The notes under the pieces were generated by a model, which was not told the DNA's origin, did no database searches, and worked only from the letters and a program-made list of their open reading frames with translations. Below, one piece after another: positions 1-5,307 of a DNA stretch of 5,307 nt. The stretch is from contig DOOK01000240.1 in the NCBI GenBank assembly GCA_003512805.1, positions 5,550-10,856 on the forward strand, written 5' to 3'. Positions within the stretch are counted from its first letter, which is position 1. Each line of letters starts with the position of its first letter. The position numbers were made by a program, and so were the translations under genes. Source of the stretch: Erwinia sp. (GTDB lineage Bacteria; Pseudomonadota; Gammaproteobacteria; Enterobacterales; Enterobacteriaceae).

Positions 1-51
1 GATGCACTGGCGGCAAAATATCGTCGCCAGCTCTACTCTCTGCTTTATTAA
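1..51 (+). CDS. cnoX: CnoX (YbbN) chaperone/thioredoxin-fold protein, C-terminal end only
   Basis: Frame 1 reads 16 codons ending DALAAKYRRQLYSLLY and then TAA at 49-51. This is almost identical to the C-terminus of E. coli YbbN/CnoX as I remember it (DALASKYRRQLYALLY). CnoX is a cytoplasmic protein with a thioredoxin fold and TPR-like repeats that works with GroEL and protects clients under oxidative stress; none of those domains lies in the window. A hairpin with a T-run begins 10 bases after the stop, as expected for the end of a transcription unit. The identification rests on a short but distinctive tail, so the name is likely rather than certain. Confidence 0.8.
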   Translation, partial: DALAAKYRRQLYSLLY

Positions 52-60
52 AAAAGCATA

Positions 61-86
61 CGGGCTGAACGAATCAGCCCGTTTTT
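61..86 (+). terminator. Intrinsic terminator after cnoX, in the leader of qmcA
   Basis: Perfect 7-bp stem CGGGCTG (61-67) / CAGCCCG (75-81), with a 7-base loop (AACGAAT) and five T residues at 82-86. It follows the cnoX stop and ends only 17 bases before the qmcA start codon. An A-rich stretch at 50-56 on the upstream side could let it work weakly in the other direction as well. Confidence 0.8.
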
Positions 87-103
87 AACAATCCGGAGGT
101 TAT

Positions 104-1018
104 ATGTTGACTGTTATCCCCGTAATTATCCTTGTCGCCCTGGTGATTGTCTGGTCCGGCATCAAAATTGTGCCGCAGGGCTATCAGTGGACGGTGGAAC
201 GTTTTGGCCGCTATACCAAAACCCTCCAGCCCGGTCTTAATCTTCTGGTGCCATTTATGGATCGTGTTGGTCGCAAGATCAACATGATGGAACAGGTACT
301 GGATATTCCTTCCCAGGAAATTATCTCGAAAGATAACGCCAGCGTGACTATCGACGCCGTCTGCTTTATTCAGGTTATTGACTCGCCTCGTGCGGCTTAC
401 GAGGTCAGTAACCTTGAGTTGGCTATCGTTAATTTAACCATGACCAACATGCGTACCGTGCTGGGTTCAATGGAGCTGGATGAGATGCTGTCGCAGCGCG
501 ATAACATCAATACCCGGCTGCTGCGGATTGTGGATGAAGCCACGAATCCCTGGGGCGTTAAAATTACCCGCATTGAAATTCGCGACGTGCGGCCGCCAGC
601 GGAGCTGATTGCCTCCATGAACGCACAGATGAAGGCGGAGCGTACCAAGCGTGCCGATATTCTGGAAGCGGAAGGCGTTCGGCAGGCCGCGATCCTGCGA
701 GCGGAGGGCGAGAAGCAGTCGCAAATTCTCAAGGCTGAAGGTGAGCGCCAGTCCGCTTTCCTTCAGGCTGAAGCCTGGGAACGTAGCGCGGAAGCGGAAG
801 CACGCGCCACTAAAATGGTATCAGAGGCCATTGCCGCCGGGGATATTCAGGCTATCAACTACTTCGTGGCGCAGAAATATACCGATGCGCTGCAGAAAAT
901 CGGCACATCGCAAAGCAGCAAAATGATTATGATGCCGCTGGAAGCCTCCAGCCTGCTAGGGTCTATCGCGGGGATATCGGAACTGTTGAAGGAAACCAAA
1001 AAAGATCGGGGGGCATAA
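104..1018 (+). CDS. qmcA: QmcA, SPFH/stomatin-like membrane protein
   Basis: A 304-residue protein, against about 305 in E. coli QmcA. Residues 1-20 form one hydrophobic N-terminal anchor. An SPFH (band 7) domain follows at about 22-185, containing [15 protein letters not shown] and the typical IEIRDVRPP stretch. A charged Ala/Glu-rich helix comes next, with four 11-residue repeats at 186-229 (three begin with the pattern I-L-x-A-E-G), then a small hydrophobic C-terminal part. Members of this family form large ring- or cage-like oligomers on the inner membrane and are linked to quality control with FtsH/HtpX-type proteases; that role is known from E. coli, not visible here. The ATG at 104 has GGAGG (95-99) four bases upstream. 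The stop overlaps the ybbJ start (TAATG), so the two are almost certainly one operon with coupled translation. Confidence 0.96.
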   Translation: MLTVIPVIILVALVIVWSGIKIVPQGYQWTVERFGRYTKTLQPGLNLLVPFMDRVGRKINMMEQVLDIPSQEIISKDNASVTIDAVCFIQVIDSPRAAYEVSNLELAIVNLTMTNMRTVLGSMELDEMLSQRDNINTRLLRIVDEATNPWGVKITRIEIRDVRPPAELIASMNAQMKAERTKRADILEAEGVRQAAILRAEGEKQSQILKAEGERQSAFLQAEAWERSAEAEARATKMVSEAIAAGDIQAINYFVAQKYTDALQKIGTSQSSKMIMMPLEASSLLGSIAGISELLKETKKDRGA

Positions 1019-1476
1019 TGGCCGACCTGTTAGCGAATCCCGCCTGGCTTTGGCTGTCGCTGGGCGGCATTCTGCTTGCTGCCGAGATGCTGGGTGCCAG
1101 CGGCTACCTGCTCTGGAGCGGCGTTGCCGCCGTACTGGTCAGCCTGCTGGTCTGGCTGGTGCCGATCCCGTGGGAATGGCAGGGACTGTGCTTTGCCGCT
1201 CTGACCATCCTTGCTGCGCTGTGGTGGTACTACTGGCTGCGCGGCCGCGATCGTAAACAGCCCCCTTCTGCGCTTAATCAGCGCGGTAGTCAGCTTATTG
1301 GCGCCTCATTACAGCTGGAGGAAACGCTGCGTGACGGCATAGGGCATATCCGCGTTGGCGACAGCAGCTGGCGCGTACAGGCTACGGAGAACCTTCCTGC
1401 CGGTACGCCAGTTACGGTGGTGGCTGTAGAGGGCATCACGCTGCGCATTGTCAGGCGGGATGTCGATAAGAAGTAA
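1018..1476 (+). CDS. ybbJ: YbbJ, NfeD-like membrane protein, partner of QmcA
   Basis: A 152-residue protein, about the length of E. coli YbbJ. Three hydrophobic segments at roughly residues 9-26, 29-48 and 52-73 are followed by a basic turn (RGRDRK). A soluble C-terminal beta domain at about 88-148 contains [12 protein letters not shown] and [17 protein letters not shown], typical of the OB-fold of NfeD proteins. NfeD-type proteins are commonly encoded beside SPFH proteins and act with them at the membrane; the exact molecular role is not settled. The ATG shares its A with the qmcA stop. The only Shine-Dalgarno candidate is a run of six G at 1008-1013, so translation probably depends on coupling to qmcA. 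The gene faces cueR tail to tail. Confidence 0.93.
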   Translation: MADLLANPAWLWLSLGGILLAAEMLGASGYLLWSGVAAVLVSLLVWLVPIPWEWQGLCFAALTILAALWWYYWLRGRDRKQPPSALNQRGSQLIGASLQLEETLRDGIGHIRVGDSSWRVQATENLPAGTPVTVVAVEGITLRIVRRDVDKK

Positions 1477-1563
1477 GCGGCTTATTACGTTCGGCATTTT
1501 ATCTGCCATCAGCAAAATGGCCTTCCGAAACCCGGCCGATAGACGCAAAGATTCCAGCTTTGT

Positions 1564-1650
1564 TTATCCGGCACGCCTTTATATCGAATCATCCGGCAGG
1601 TTATGCGGCATGTCTTTATATCGGGACATCCGGCAGGTTATCCGGCATGG
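1564..1650. repeat. 37-bp tandem direct repeat, two copies plus a 13-bp partial third
   Basis: Copy 1 is 1564-1600, copy 2 is 1601-1637 and a partial copy is 1638-1650. Copies 1 and 2 match at 31 of 37 positions. Each begins TTATNCGGCA, has the core CTTTATATCG and ends CATCCGGCAGG. The sub-motif (C/G)CGGCA therefore recurs at 1568, 1593, 1605, 1630 and 1642, with spacings 25, 12, 25 and 12. Copy 2 is also an imperfect palindrome: arms 1604-1614 and 1625-1635 pair at 9 of 11 positions. The unit length is not a multiple of three and the repeat lies between convergent genes, so it is not coding. It resembles REP/BIME-type intergenic repeats in placement and in its TTATCCGGC motif, but I cannot assign it to a family. 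Confidence 0.75.
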
Positions 1651-1669
1651 CCCGTTGCTGCCATGTCGG
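1642..1669. other. Hairpin between the convergent ybbJ and cueR genes
   Basis: Arms 1642-1651 (CCGGCATGGC) and 1660-1669 (GCCATGTCGG) pair over 10 positions with one G-T wobble, around an 8-base loop. It begins inside the partial third repeat copy and ends 10 bases beyond the cueR stop. No T-run follows on either strand, so it is not a standard intrinsic terminator. It may protect 3' ends or be part of a REP-like element. On the - strand transcript the wobble becomes an A-C mismatch, so the structure is slightly better on the + strand. Confidence 0.5.
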
Positions 1670-1679
1670 TCGCACCAGT

Positions 1680-2090
1680 CTAACGCACCCTGCTCTGCTG
1701 ACAGCAGCCGGCCAGATTATCCATGATAGGGCAACTGGCGCCCTCATCGCCCGGACAGCTGGCCGCCAGCGCCAGCAGCCGTTCGCGCATCAGGTTCAGC
1801 TCGTTGATATGCGCTTCGATCTCCGCCACTTTATTCAGCGTTCTGGCCTTCACCTCGGCGCTATGGCGCTGCGGATTGTGAAAAAGCGAGAGCATTTCAC
1901 GGCATTCCTCCAGGCTAAAGCCTATCTGGCGTGACTGGCGCAGCAGCGTCAGCTCTTCCAGATGTTTTGTGGTGTAGTGGCGATAGCCGTTTTGACCGCG
2001 TGATGGCGCGGTCAGCAAGCCTTTCTCTTCATAAAACCGGATGGCCTTGCTGGTCAGGCCGGTTTTTTTAGCTACGTCGCTAATATGCAT
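1680..2090 (-). CDS. cueR: CueR, Cu(I)/Ag(I)-responsive MerR-family activator
   Basis: A 136-residue protein (135 in E. coli) starting [20 protein letters not shown]. The N-terminal winged helix-turn-helix of the MerR family is at about 1-70, and a dimerization helix follows at about 80-110. The metal-binding loop carries C112 and C120 ([11 protein letters not shown]), which hold one Cu(I) in two-coordinate form in E. coli CueR. S77, typical of sensors for singly charged ions, is present. The protein ends GCCQQSRVR; the two His found after CC in E. coli are replaced by Gln. The frame is open up to an ATG at 2129, but I chose the ATG at 2088-2090 because family homology begins there, an AGGCGG lies at suitable spacing, and the likely -10 box overlaps the longer version. 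It is divergent from copA, its expected target. Confidence 0.95.
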   Translation of the reverse strand: MHISDVAKKTGLTSKAIRFYEEKGLLTAPSRGQNGYRHYTTKHLEELTLLRQSRQIGFSLEECREMLSLFHNPQRHSAEVKARTLNKVAEIEAHINELNLMRERLLALAASCPGDEGASCPIMDNLAGCCQQSRVR

Positions 2091-2119
2091 ATACGGGTCC
2101 GCCTGTCTGGTATCGCTTA

Positions 2120-2148
2120 ATTTTAGCACTCTTCATGCCGCGACTAAA
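2120..2148 (-). promoter_or_regulatory. Probable cueR promoter
   Basis: Reading the - strand, a -10 box TAAAAT (2125-2120, five of six matches to consensus) lies 17 bp after a weak -35 box TTTAGT (2148-2143). Transcription would begin near 2113, about 22 bases before the cueR ATG at 2090. No second CueR-type dyad is seen here, so cueR may be expressed at a low constitutive level. The weak -35 makes this tentative. Confidence 0.4.
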
Positions 2149-2174
2149 ATTGTCCATGTCAGCCAGAGACAAAC

Positions 2175-2205
2175 TTGACCTTACCCTTAATGGAAGGTTT
2201 ATCCT
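2175..2205 (+). promoter_or_regulatory. copA promoter with CueR operator
   Basis: The -35 TTGACC (2175-2180) and -10 TATCCT (2200-2205) are separated by 19 bp, the overlong spacer typical of MerR-family promoters. The CueR dyad fills this spacer: arm ACCTTAC (2178-2184) and arm GGAAGGT (2192-2198), centred at 2188, with six of seven arm pairs complementary (A2183 opposite G2193 does not pair). The layout closely matches the E. coli copA promoter as I know it (ACCTTCC / GGAAGGT). Known mechanism: Cu(I)-bound CueR bends and untwists the DNA so that sigma-70 RNA polymerase can use the misaligned boxes. Transcription should start near 2212. Confidence 0.92.
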
Positions 2206-2236
2206 TAACCCGATAGTTAACCCTTTCTGACTAAGT

Positions 2237-2243
2237 AAAGGAG
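2237..2243 (+). promoter_or_regulatory. copA ribosome binding site
   Basis: AAAGGAG at 2237-2243 lies five bases before the ATG at 2249. It is strong and well spaced, and supports this start for copA. Confidence 0.8.
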
Positions 2244-2248
2244 TTTGT

Positions 2249-2469
2249 ATGTCACAAACAACGGTATTAAAACTGGATGGCCTTACCTGTGGTCATTGCG
2301 TAAAAAGAGTTAAAGAAACGCTGGAGCAGCGTGAAGATGTGGCTCAGGCCGATGTTTCCCTGCAGGAAGCCCGCGTAACCGGAGATGCCTCGCCAGATAC
2401 GCTAATCGCCGCGATAGAACAGGCAGGCTATCAGGCAGTGCTGACGGACGACGCACGCCCAAAGCCTGA
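2249..2469 (+). CDS. copA(Z): CopA(Z): predicted copper chaperone made by -1 frameshift in copA
   Basis: Ribosomes that slip back one base at CCCAAAG (2458-2464) read GCC (Ala) and then TGA at 2467-2469. The product would be CopA residues 1-72 plus Ala73, i.e. HMA1 with its GLTCGHC site and almost nothing else. E. coli copA is known to make a 70-residue chaperone, CopA(Z), in the same way with the same heptamer, ending one residue after the slip. The protein would act in the cytoplasm, passing Cu(I) to the pump. The reading would be 2249-2464 joined to 2464-2469. Seen: heptamer, frame and stop. Inferred: that slippage takes place in this organism and how often. Confidence 0.72.
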
Positions 2470-4750
2470 ACCGCTGACAGTATCAGAACCCCAGCCGGAA
2501 GCGCTGACGGCGGCCCCTTCTCAGCTTCCGGCGAACGATGACAGTTTTCACCTCTTAATAGGGGGCATGAGCTGCGCCAGCTGCGTAAGTCGCGTAGAAC
2601 GTGCACTGCAGCAGGTACCAGGCACGCATCAGGCGCGCGTAAATCTTGCGGAGCGTAGTGCACTGGTAATGGGCGATGTTTCGCCCATCGCGCTTATTGA
2701 GGCGGTCCAAAAAGCAGGCTATGAAGCTGAAATTATTGAAGATGAAAGTAAGCGCCGCGAAAAACAACAGCAAACAGCCCTGACAGCGATGCGCCGTTTT
2801 CGCTGGCAGGCGCTTCTGGCGCTGGCATTTGGTCTACCCCTGATGTTTTGGGGAATGGTCGGCGATAATATGATGTTAACCGCCGATAACCGTTCTATCT
2901 GGCTGGCGCTGGGCAGCGTTACGCTGGTGATTATGTTTGTCGCGGGCGGCCATTTTTATCGCAGCGCGTGGCGCAGTCTGCTGAACGGCAGTGCCACCAT
3001 GGATACGCTGGTCGCGCTGGGTACCGCCGCAGCCTGGCTCTACTCCAGCGCGGTCACCCTGTGGCCCACTGTTTTCCCGGCAGAAGCTCGCCATCTTTAC
3101 TATGAAGCGAGCGTAATGATCATTGGCCTGATTAACCTCGGTCATATGCTTGAACAGCGTGCGCGCCAGCGTGCCTCGCAGGCGCTGGAGCGGCTGTTGG
3201 ATCTGACCCCGCCCGCTGCGCGGGTAGTGGTTGCCGGTGAAGAAAAAATGATGCCGCTCAGCGAGGTGACGCCGGGCATGACGCTACGCCTGACCACCGG
3301 CGATCGCGTTCCGGTCGATGGCGATATCGTACAGGGGCAGGCCTGGCTGGATGAGGCCATGTTGACCGGTGAGGCATTACCGCAGGAGAAAAGCCCGGGC
3401 GACAAGGTCCACGCGGGCACGGTAATGCAGGACGGCAGCGTGCTTTTCACCGCCAGTGCGGTGGGGAAAAATACCACGCTGTCGCGAATTGTGAATCTGG
3501 TTCGCCAGGCGCAAAGCAGCAAGCCTGAGCTTAGTCGCCTGGTAGACAAAATTTCCGCGATCTTTGTGCCGACCGTGGTTGCTATTGCGTTGCTGAGCGC
3601 GGCCGTGTGGTACTTCATTGGCCCTGCACCGCAGCTTGTCTATACCCTGGTCATCGCCACAACGGTGCTGATTATCGCCTGCCCCTGCGCGCTTGGGCTG
3701 GCCACACCGATGTCACTTACCGCTGGCATGGGTCGTGCCGCCGAATTTGGCGTGCTGGTGCGGGATGCGGATGCGCTGCAGCGCGCCAGCACCCTGGATA
3801 CGCTGGTGTTTGATAAAACCGGCACCCTGACGGAAGGCAAACCTCAGGTCGAAGAAATTCTTTTATTTAACGGCACCGATGAACAGCAGGCACTCTCTCT
3901 GGCGGCCGCGTTGGAACAAGGCTCACAGCACCCGTTGGCCCGAGCCATTATTGAACGCGCCGCTGGCGCTATCACGCCCGACGTGATGGGTTTCCGTACG
4001 CTGGGCGGCATGGGCGTCAGCGGCCAGGTTCAGGGCGAGACCTGGTGGCTGGGAAATCGTACCCTGATGGCCCAACAGAACGTGGTCGATGAGGAAATGG
4101 ACAAGGCGATTGCCTCCCGGGCCGCACAGGGGATGACGCCGGTACTGCTGGCGACGGGTAACCAGCTTAAAGCCATCTTTTTCCTGCGCGACACCCTGCG
4201 CCAGGAAAGTGTCGCCACGCTGAAGCTTCTGCGTGAGCAGGGCTACCAGCTGGTGATGCTGACAGGCGACAATGAAACCACCGCGCAGGCTATTGCCCGC
4301 GAGGCCGGACTGGATAATGTGATTGCCGGCGTGCTGCCGGACGGGAAAGCAGAGGCGATCAAAAAGCTCCAGCTGCAGGGTGCATGCGTGGCCATGATTG
4401 GCGACGGCATCAATGATGCTCCCGCGCTGGCGCAGGCGGATGTGGGCATTGCTATCGGCAGCGGCAGCGATGTCGCGATTGAAACTGCAGGGATTACGTT
4501 GATGCGTCACGATCTACACGCGGTAGTGGATGCGCTGGCCATAGCCAAAGCCACGCTGCGCAATATGAAGCAAAACCTGCTGGGTGCTTTTATCTATAAC
4601 GCCTGCGGCATCCCGATTGCGGCGGGCGTGCTTTACCCGCTAACCGGCACCCTGCTCAGCCCGGTGGTGGCTGGCGCCGCGATGGCCCTTTCCTCGGTCA
4701 CCGTGGTCAGCAACGCTAACCGCTTGCTGCGCTACCAGCCACCGAAGTGA
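2249..4750 (+). CDS. copA: CopA, Cu(I)-exporting P1B-type ATPase
   Basis: An 833-residue inner-membrane pump (834 in E. coli) that moves Cu(I), and by family Ag(I), from cytoplasm to periplasm using ATP. Two N-terminal HMA metal-binding domains occur at about 3-66 (GLTCGHC; C14, C17) and 100-163 (GMSCASC; C109, C112), joined by a Pro/Glu/Ala-rich linker at about 66-99. Eight membrane segments are expected: four at about 186-303, two at about 437-490 holding the CPC ion site (C478, C480), and two at about 773-820 with YN (783-784) and MALSS (812-816). Other landmarks are TGE (373-375), phosphorylated D522 in DKTGTLT, the HP motif (H561-P562), TGDN (672-675) and GDGINDAP (718-725). All catalytic and transport residues are present, so it should be active. 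It is preceded by a CueR-type promoter and carries an internal frameshift signal after HMA1. Confidence 0.98.
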   Translation: MSQTTVLKLDGLTCGHCVKRVKETLEQREDVAQADVSLQEARVTGDASPDTLIAAIEQAGYQAVLTDDARPKPEPLTVSEPQPEALTAAPSQLPANDDSFHLLIGGMSCASCVSRVERALQQVPGTHQARVNLAERSALVMGDVSPIALIEAVQKAGYEAEIIEDESKRREKQQQTALTAMRRFRWQALLALAFGLPLMFWGMVGDNMMLTADNRSIWLALGSVTLVIMFVAGGHFYRSAWRSLLNGSATMDTLVALGTAAAWLYSSAVTLWPTVFPAEARHLYYEASVMIIGLINLGHMLEQRARQRASQALERLLDLTPPAARVVVAGEEKMMPLSEVTPGMTLRLTTGDRVPVDGDIVQGQAWLDEAMLTGEALPQEKSPGDKVHAGTVMQDGSVLFTASAVGKNTTLSRIVNLVRQAQSSKPELSRLVDKISAIFVPTVVAIALLSAAVWYFIGPAPQLVYTLVIATTVLIIACPCALGLATPMSLTAGMGRAAEFGVLVRDADALQRASTLDTLVFDKTGTLTEGKPQVEEILLFNGTDEQQALSLAAALEQGSQHPLARAIIERAAGAITPDVMGFRTLGGMGVSGQVQGETWWLGNRTLMAQQNVVDEEMDKAIASRAAQGMTPVLLATGNQLKAIFFLRDTLRQESVATLKLLREQGYQLVMLTGDNETTAQAIAREAGLDNVIAGVLPDGKAEAIKKLQLQGACVAMIGDGINDAPALAQADVGIAIGSGSDVAIETAGITLMRHDLHAVVDALAIAKATLRNMKQNLLGAFIYNACGIPIAAGVLYPLTGTLLSPVVAGAAMALSSVTVVSNANRLLRYQPPK
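2458..2464 (+). promoter_or_regulatory. -1 ribosomal frameshift slippery site in copA
   Basis: C CCA AAG in the copA frame (codons 71 and 72, Pro-Lys). A -1 slip re-pairs the two tRNAs on CCC AAA. The stop TGA in the -1 frame follows after a single codon. The site sits exactly at the HMA1-linker boundary, as in E. coli copA, where the same heptamer is known to work. Confidence 0.75.
2494..2532 (+). other. Stable stem-loop in copA mRNA downstream of the slippery site
   Basis: Perfect 9-bp inverted repeat GCCGGAAGC (2494-2502) / GCTTCCGGC (2524-2532) with a 21-base loop. TGA (2505-2507) and TCA (2521-2523) can extend the stem past a two-base bulge. It begins 29 bases after CCCAAAG, farther than the usual 5-9 base spacer. 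A short stem CTGA/TCAG (2474-2477/2483-2486) lies nearer, nine bases after the heptamer. Either could form part of a larger frameshift-stimulating fold. It lies within the codons of the HMA1-HMA2 linker. Confidence 0.5.
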
Positions 4751-4802
4751 CGGGCAGTCTTGTCTGAAACCCCGGCTGGCGTCTGTCCTTCAGTGGGTTA
4801 AA

Positions 4803-4827
4803 CCGTTAGCATAAAGAAAACTAACGG
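4803..4827. other. Inverted repeat just upstream of the ybaP ribosome binding site
   Basis: Perfect 7-bp arms CCGTTAG (4803-4809) and CTAACGG (4821-4827) around an A-rich 11-base loop. It sits 53 bases after the copA stop and 10 bases before the ybaP ATG. No T-run follows on the + strand, so it is not a standard copA terminator. It could be an operator or a leader hairpin that affects ybaP translation. Confidence 0.45.
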
Positions 4828-4837
4828 GGCGGAGCCT

Positions 4838-5307
4838 ATGAAAAAATTATTGCAAAAGGCTGTCGCGCTGTGGCGCACTCTGTCGCCCATTAGCTATACC
4901 TATCCGGCGCAGGACCGGGTGCTCGACACCCGTCGTCTGCATCTGGTCGGCAGCATTCATATGGGTACACAGAACATGATGCCGCTGCCGGCAGTGCTGC
5001 AAGAGAAGCTGGCGCGGGCCGATGCGCTGATTGTCGAAGCGGATATTACTTCCGGCGCCTCGCCCTTCAGCGAAAGCGAAATCTGCCCGCCGCTGGCGGA
5101 GCGTCTTAGCGAGGGGGAATTACAGGAGCTTCAGCGTTACTGCCGCGAGGTCGCCATTGAGGCGGAAATGATCGATCGACTGCCCGCCTGGCAAATAGCG
5201 TTAATGCTACAGGCGCAGCAGGCGCAACGTCTTGGCCTGCGGACCGACTACGGTATCGATTTCCAGCTGCTGCGCGCGGCCCGGGCGCAGGGAAAAAAAA
5301 TTATCGA
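4838..5307 (+). CDS. ybaP: YbaP, TraB/GumN-family protein (N-terminal part, runs off the window)
   Basis: The frame stays open from ATG at 4838 to the window edge, giving 156 residues of a protein about 264 long in E. coli. It starts MKKLLQKAVALWRTLSP. Recognisable motifs are LVGSIHMG (36-43, the GxxH signature), ALIVEAD (63-69, with conserved Glu67) and YGID (138-141), with strong similarity to E. coli YbaP through this region. These are hallmarks of the TraB/PrgY/GumN (Tiki-like) family, some animal members of which are metal-dependent proteases; the bacterial function is unknown. No clear signal peptide is seen. GGAG (4831-4834) lies only three bases before the ATG, a tight spacing, but the length matches the family N-terminus. 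The gene lies 87 bases behind copA on the same strand, so read-through from copA is possible; no convincing promoter of its own was found. Confidence 0.9.
   Translation, partial: MKKLLQKAVALWRTLSPISYTYPAQDRVLDTRRLHLVGSIHMGTQNMMPLPAVLQEKLARADALIVEADITSGASPFSESEICPPLAERLSEGELQELQRYCREVAIEAEMIDRLPAWQIALMLQAQQAQRLGLRTDYGIDFQLLRAARAQGKKII

Noticed and set aside
397..732. Antisense frame of 111 codons within qmcA
   Set aside because: It is a shadow of the SPFH coding sequence and lacks a plausible ribosome binding site or family match.
1505..1521. Small hairpin GCCAT/ATGGC downstream of ybbJ as a terminator
   Set aside because: The stem is only 5 bp and no T-run follows.
1564..1650. CRISPR-like array
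   Set aside because: The units are head-to-tail with no unique spacers, there are only two full copies, and no cas genes are nearby.
1448..1726. Open frame of 92 codons on the + strand between ybbJ and cueR
   Set aside because: It starts inside ybbJ, ends inside antisense cueR and crosses a 37-bp repeat whose length is not a multiple of three. It has no ribosome binding site and no recognisable protein features.
1560..1934. Open frame of 124 codons on the + strand antisense to cueR
   Set aside because: Most of it is the shadow of cueR, and it has no supporting start signals.
2091..2129. Longer cueR start at the ATG at 2129 (13 extra residues)
   Set aside because: The CueR family begins at MHISDV/MNISDV, the extra residues match nothing I know in the family, and the likely -10 box (2120-2125) overlaps the extension.
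2205..2220. Short inverted repeat TTAAC/GTTAA near the copA transcription start
   Set aside because: Five A/T-rich pairs with a 6-base loop are easily expected by chance and suggest no clear function.
3923..4510. Long antisense frame (195 codons) in copA, and similar ones at 3142-3618 and 2310-2663
   Set aside because: These arise from the GC-rich codon pattern of copA. The sense strand encodes a complete, intact P-type ATPase, and the antisense products show no recognisable family.
4803..4827. Reading this inverted repeat as the copA intrinsic terminator
   Set aside because: The downstream side is G-rich (GGGGCGGAG) and not T-rich.

Overview
The window looks like chromosomal core DNA from a gammaproteobacterium of the order Enterobacterales. 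Every protein aligns by eye with a known E. coli K-12 protein, but the gene arrangement differs from E. coli. An Erwinia/Pantoea-like or neighbouring lineage is my best guess from moderate GC and gene order; the genus is an inference. No mobile elements, CRISPR arrays, tRNAs or rRNAs were seen.

Layout, left to right: (i) the last 16 codons of cnoX (ybbN), a thioredoxin-fold chaperone gene, followed by a short intrinsic terminator; (ii) qmcA and ybbJ on the + strand, overlapping by one base (TAATG), which encode an SPFH/stomatin-like membrane protein and its NfeD-like partner; (iii) a 203-bp convergent spacer holding a 37-bp tandem repeat and a long hairpin; (iv) cueR on the - strand, the Cu(I)/Ag(I)-sensing MerR-family activator; (v) a 158-bp divergent control region with a textbook CueR-type promoter (19-bp spacer with the dyad inside it); (vi) copA on the + strand, the Cu(I)-exporting P1B-type ATPase; (vii) the start of ybaP, a TraB/GumN-family gene that runs off the right edge.

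The copper genes form a compact regulatory unit: CueR senses Cu(I) and activates copA from the shared intergenic region, and CopA pumps Cu(I) out of the cytoplasm. The most notable feature is inside copA. A CCCAAAG slippery heptamer lies just after the first metal-binding domain, and a -1 slip meets TGA after one further codon. This matches the programmed frameshift known in E. coli copA, and would give a free 73-residue copper chaperone from the same gene.

Compared with E. coli K-12, fetA-fetB is missing between cnoX and qmcA, and glsA(ybaS)-ybaT is missing between cueR and copA. The remaining gene order is conserved.
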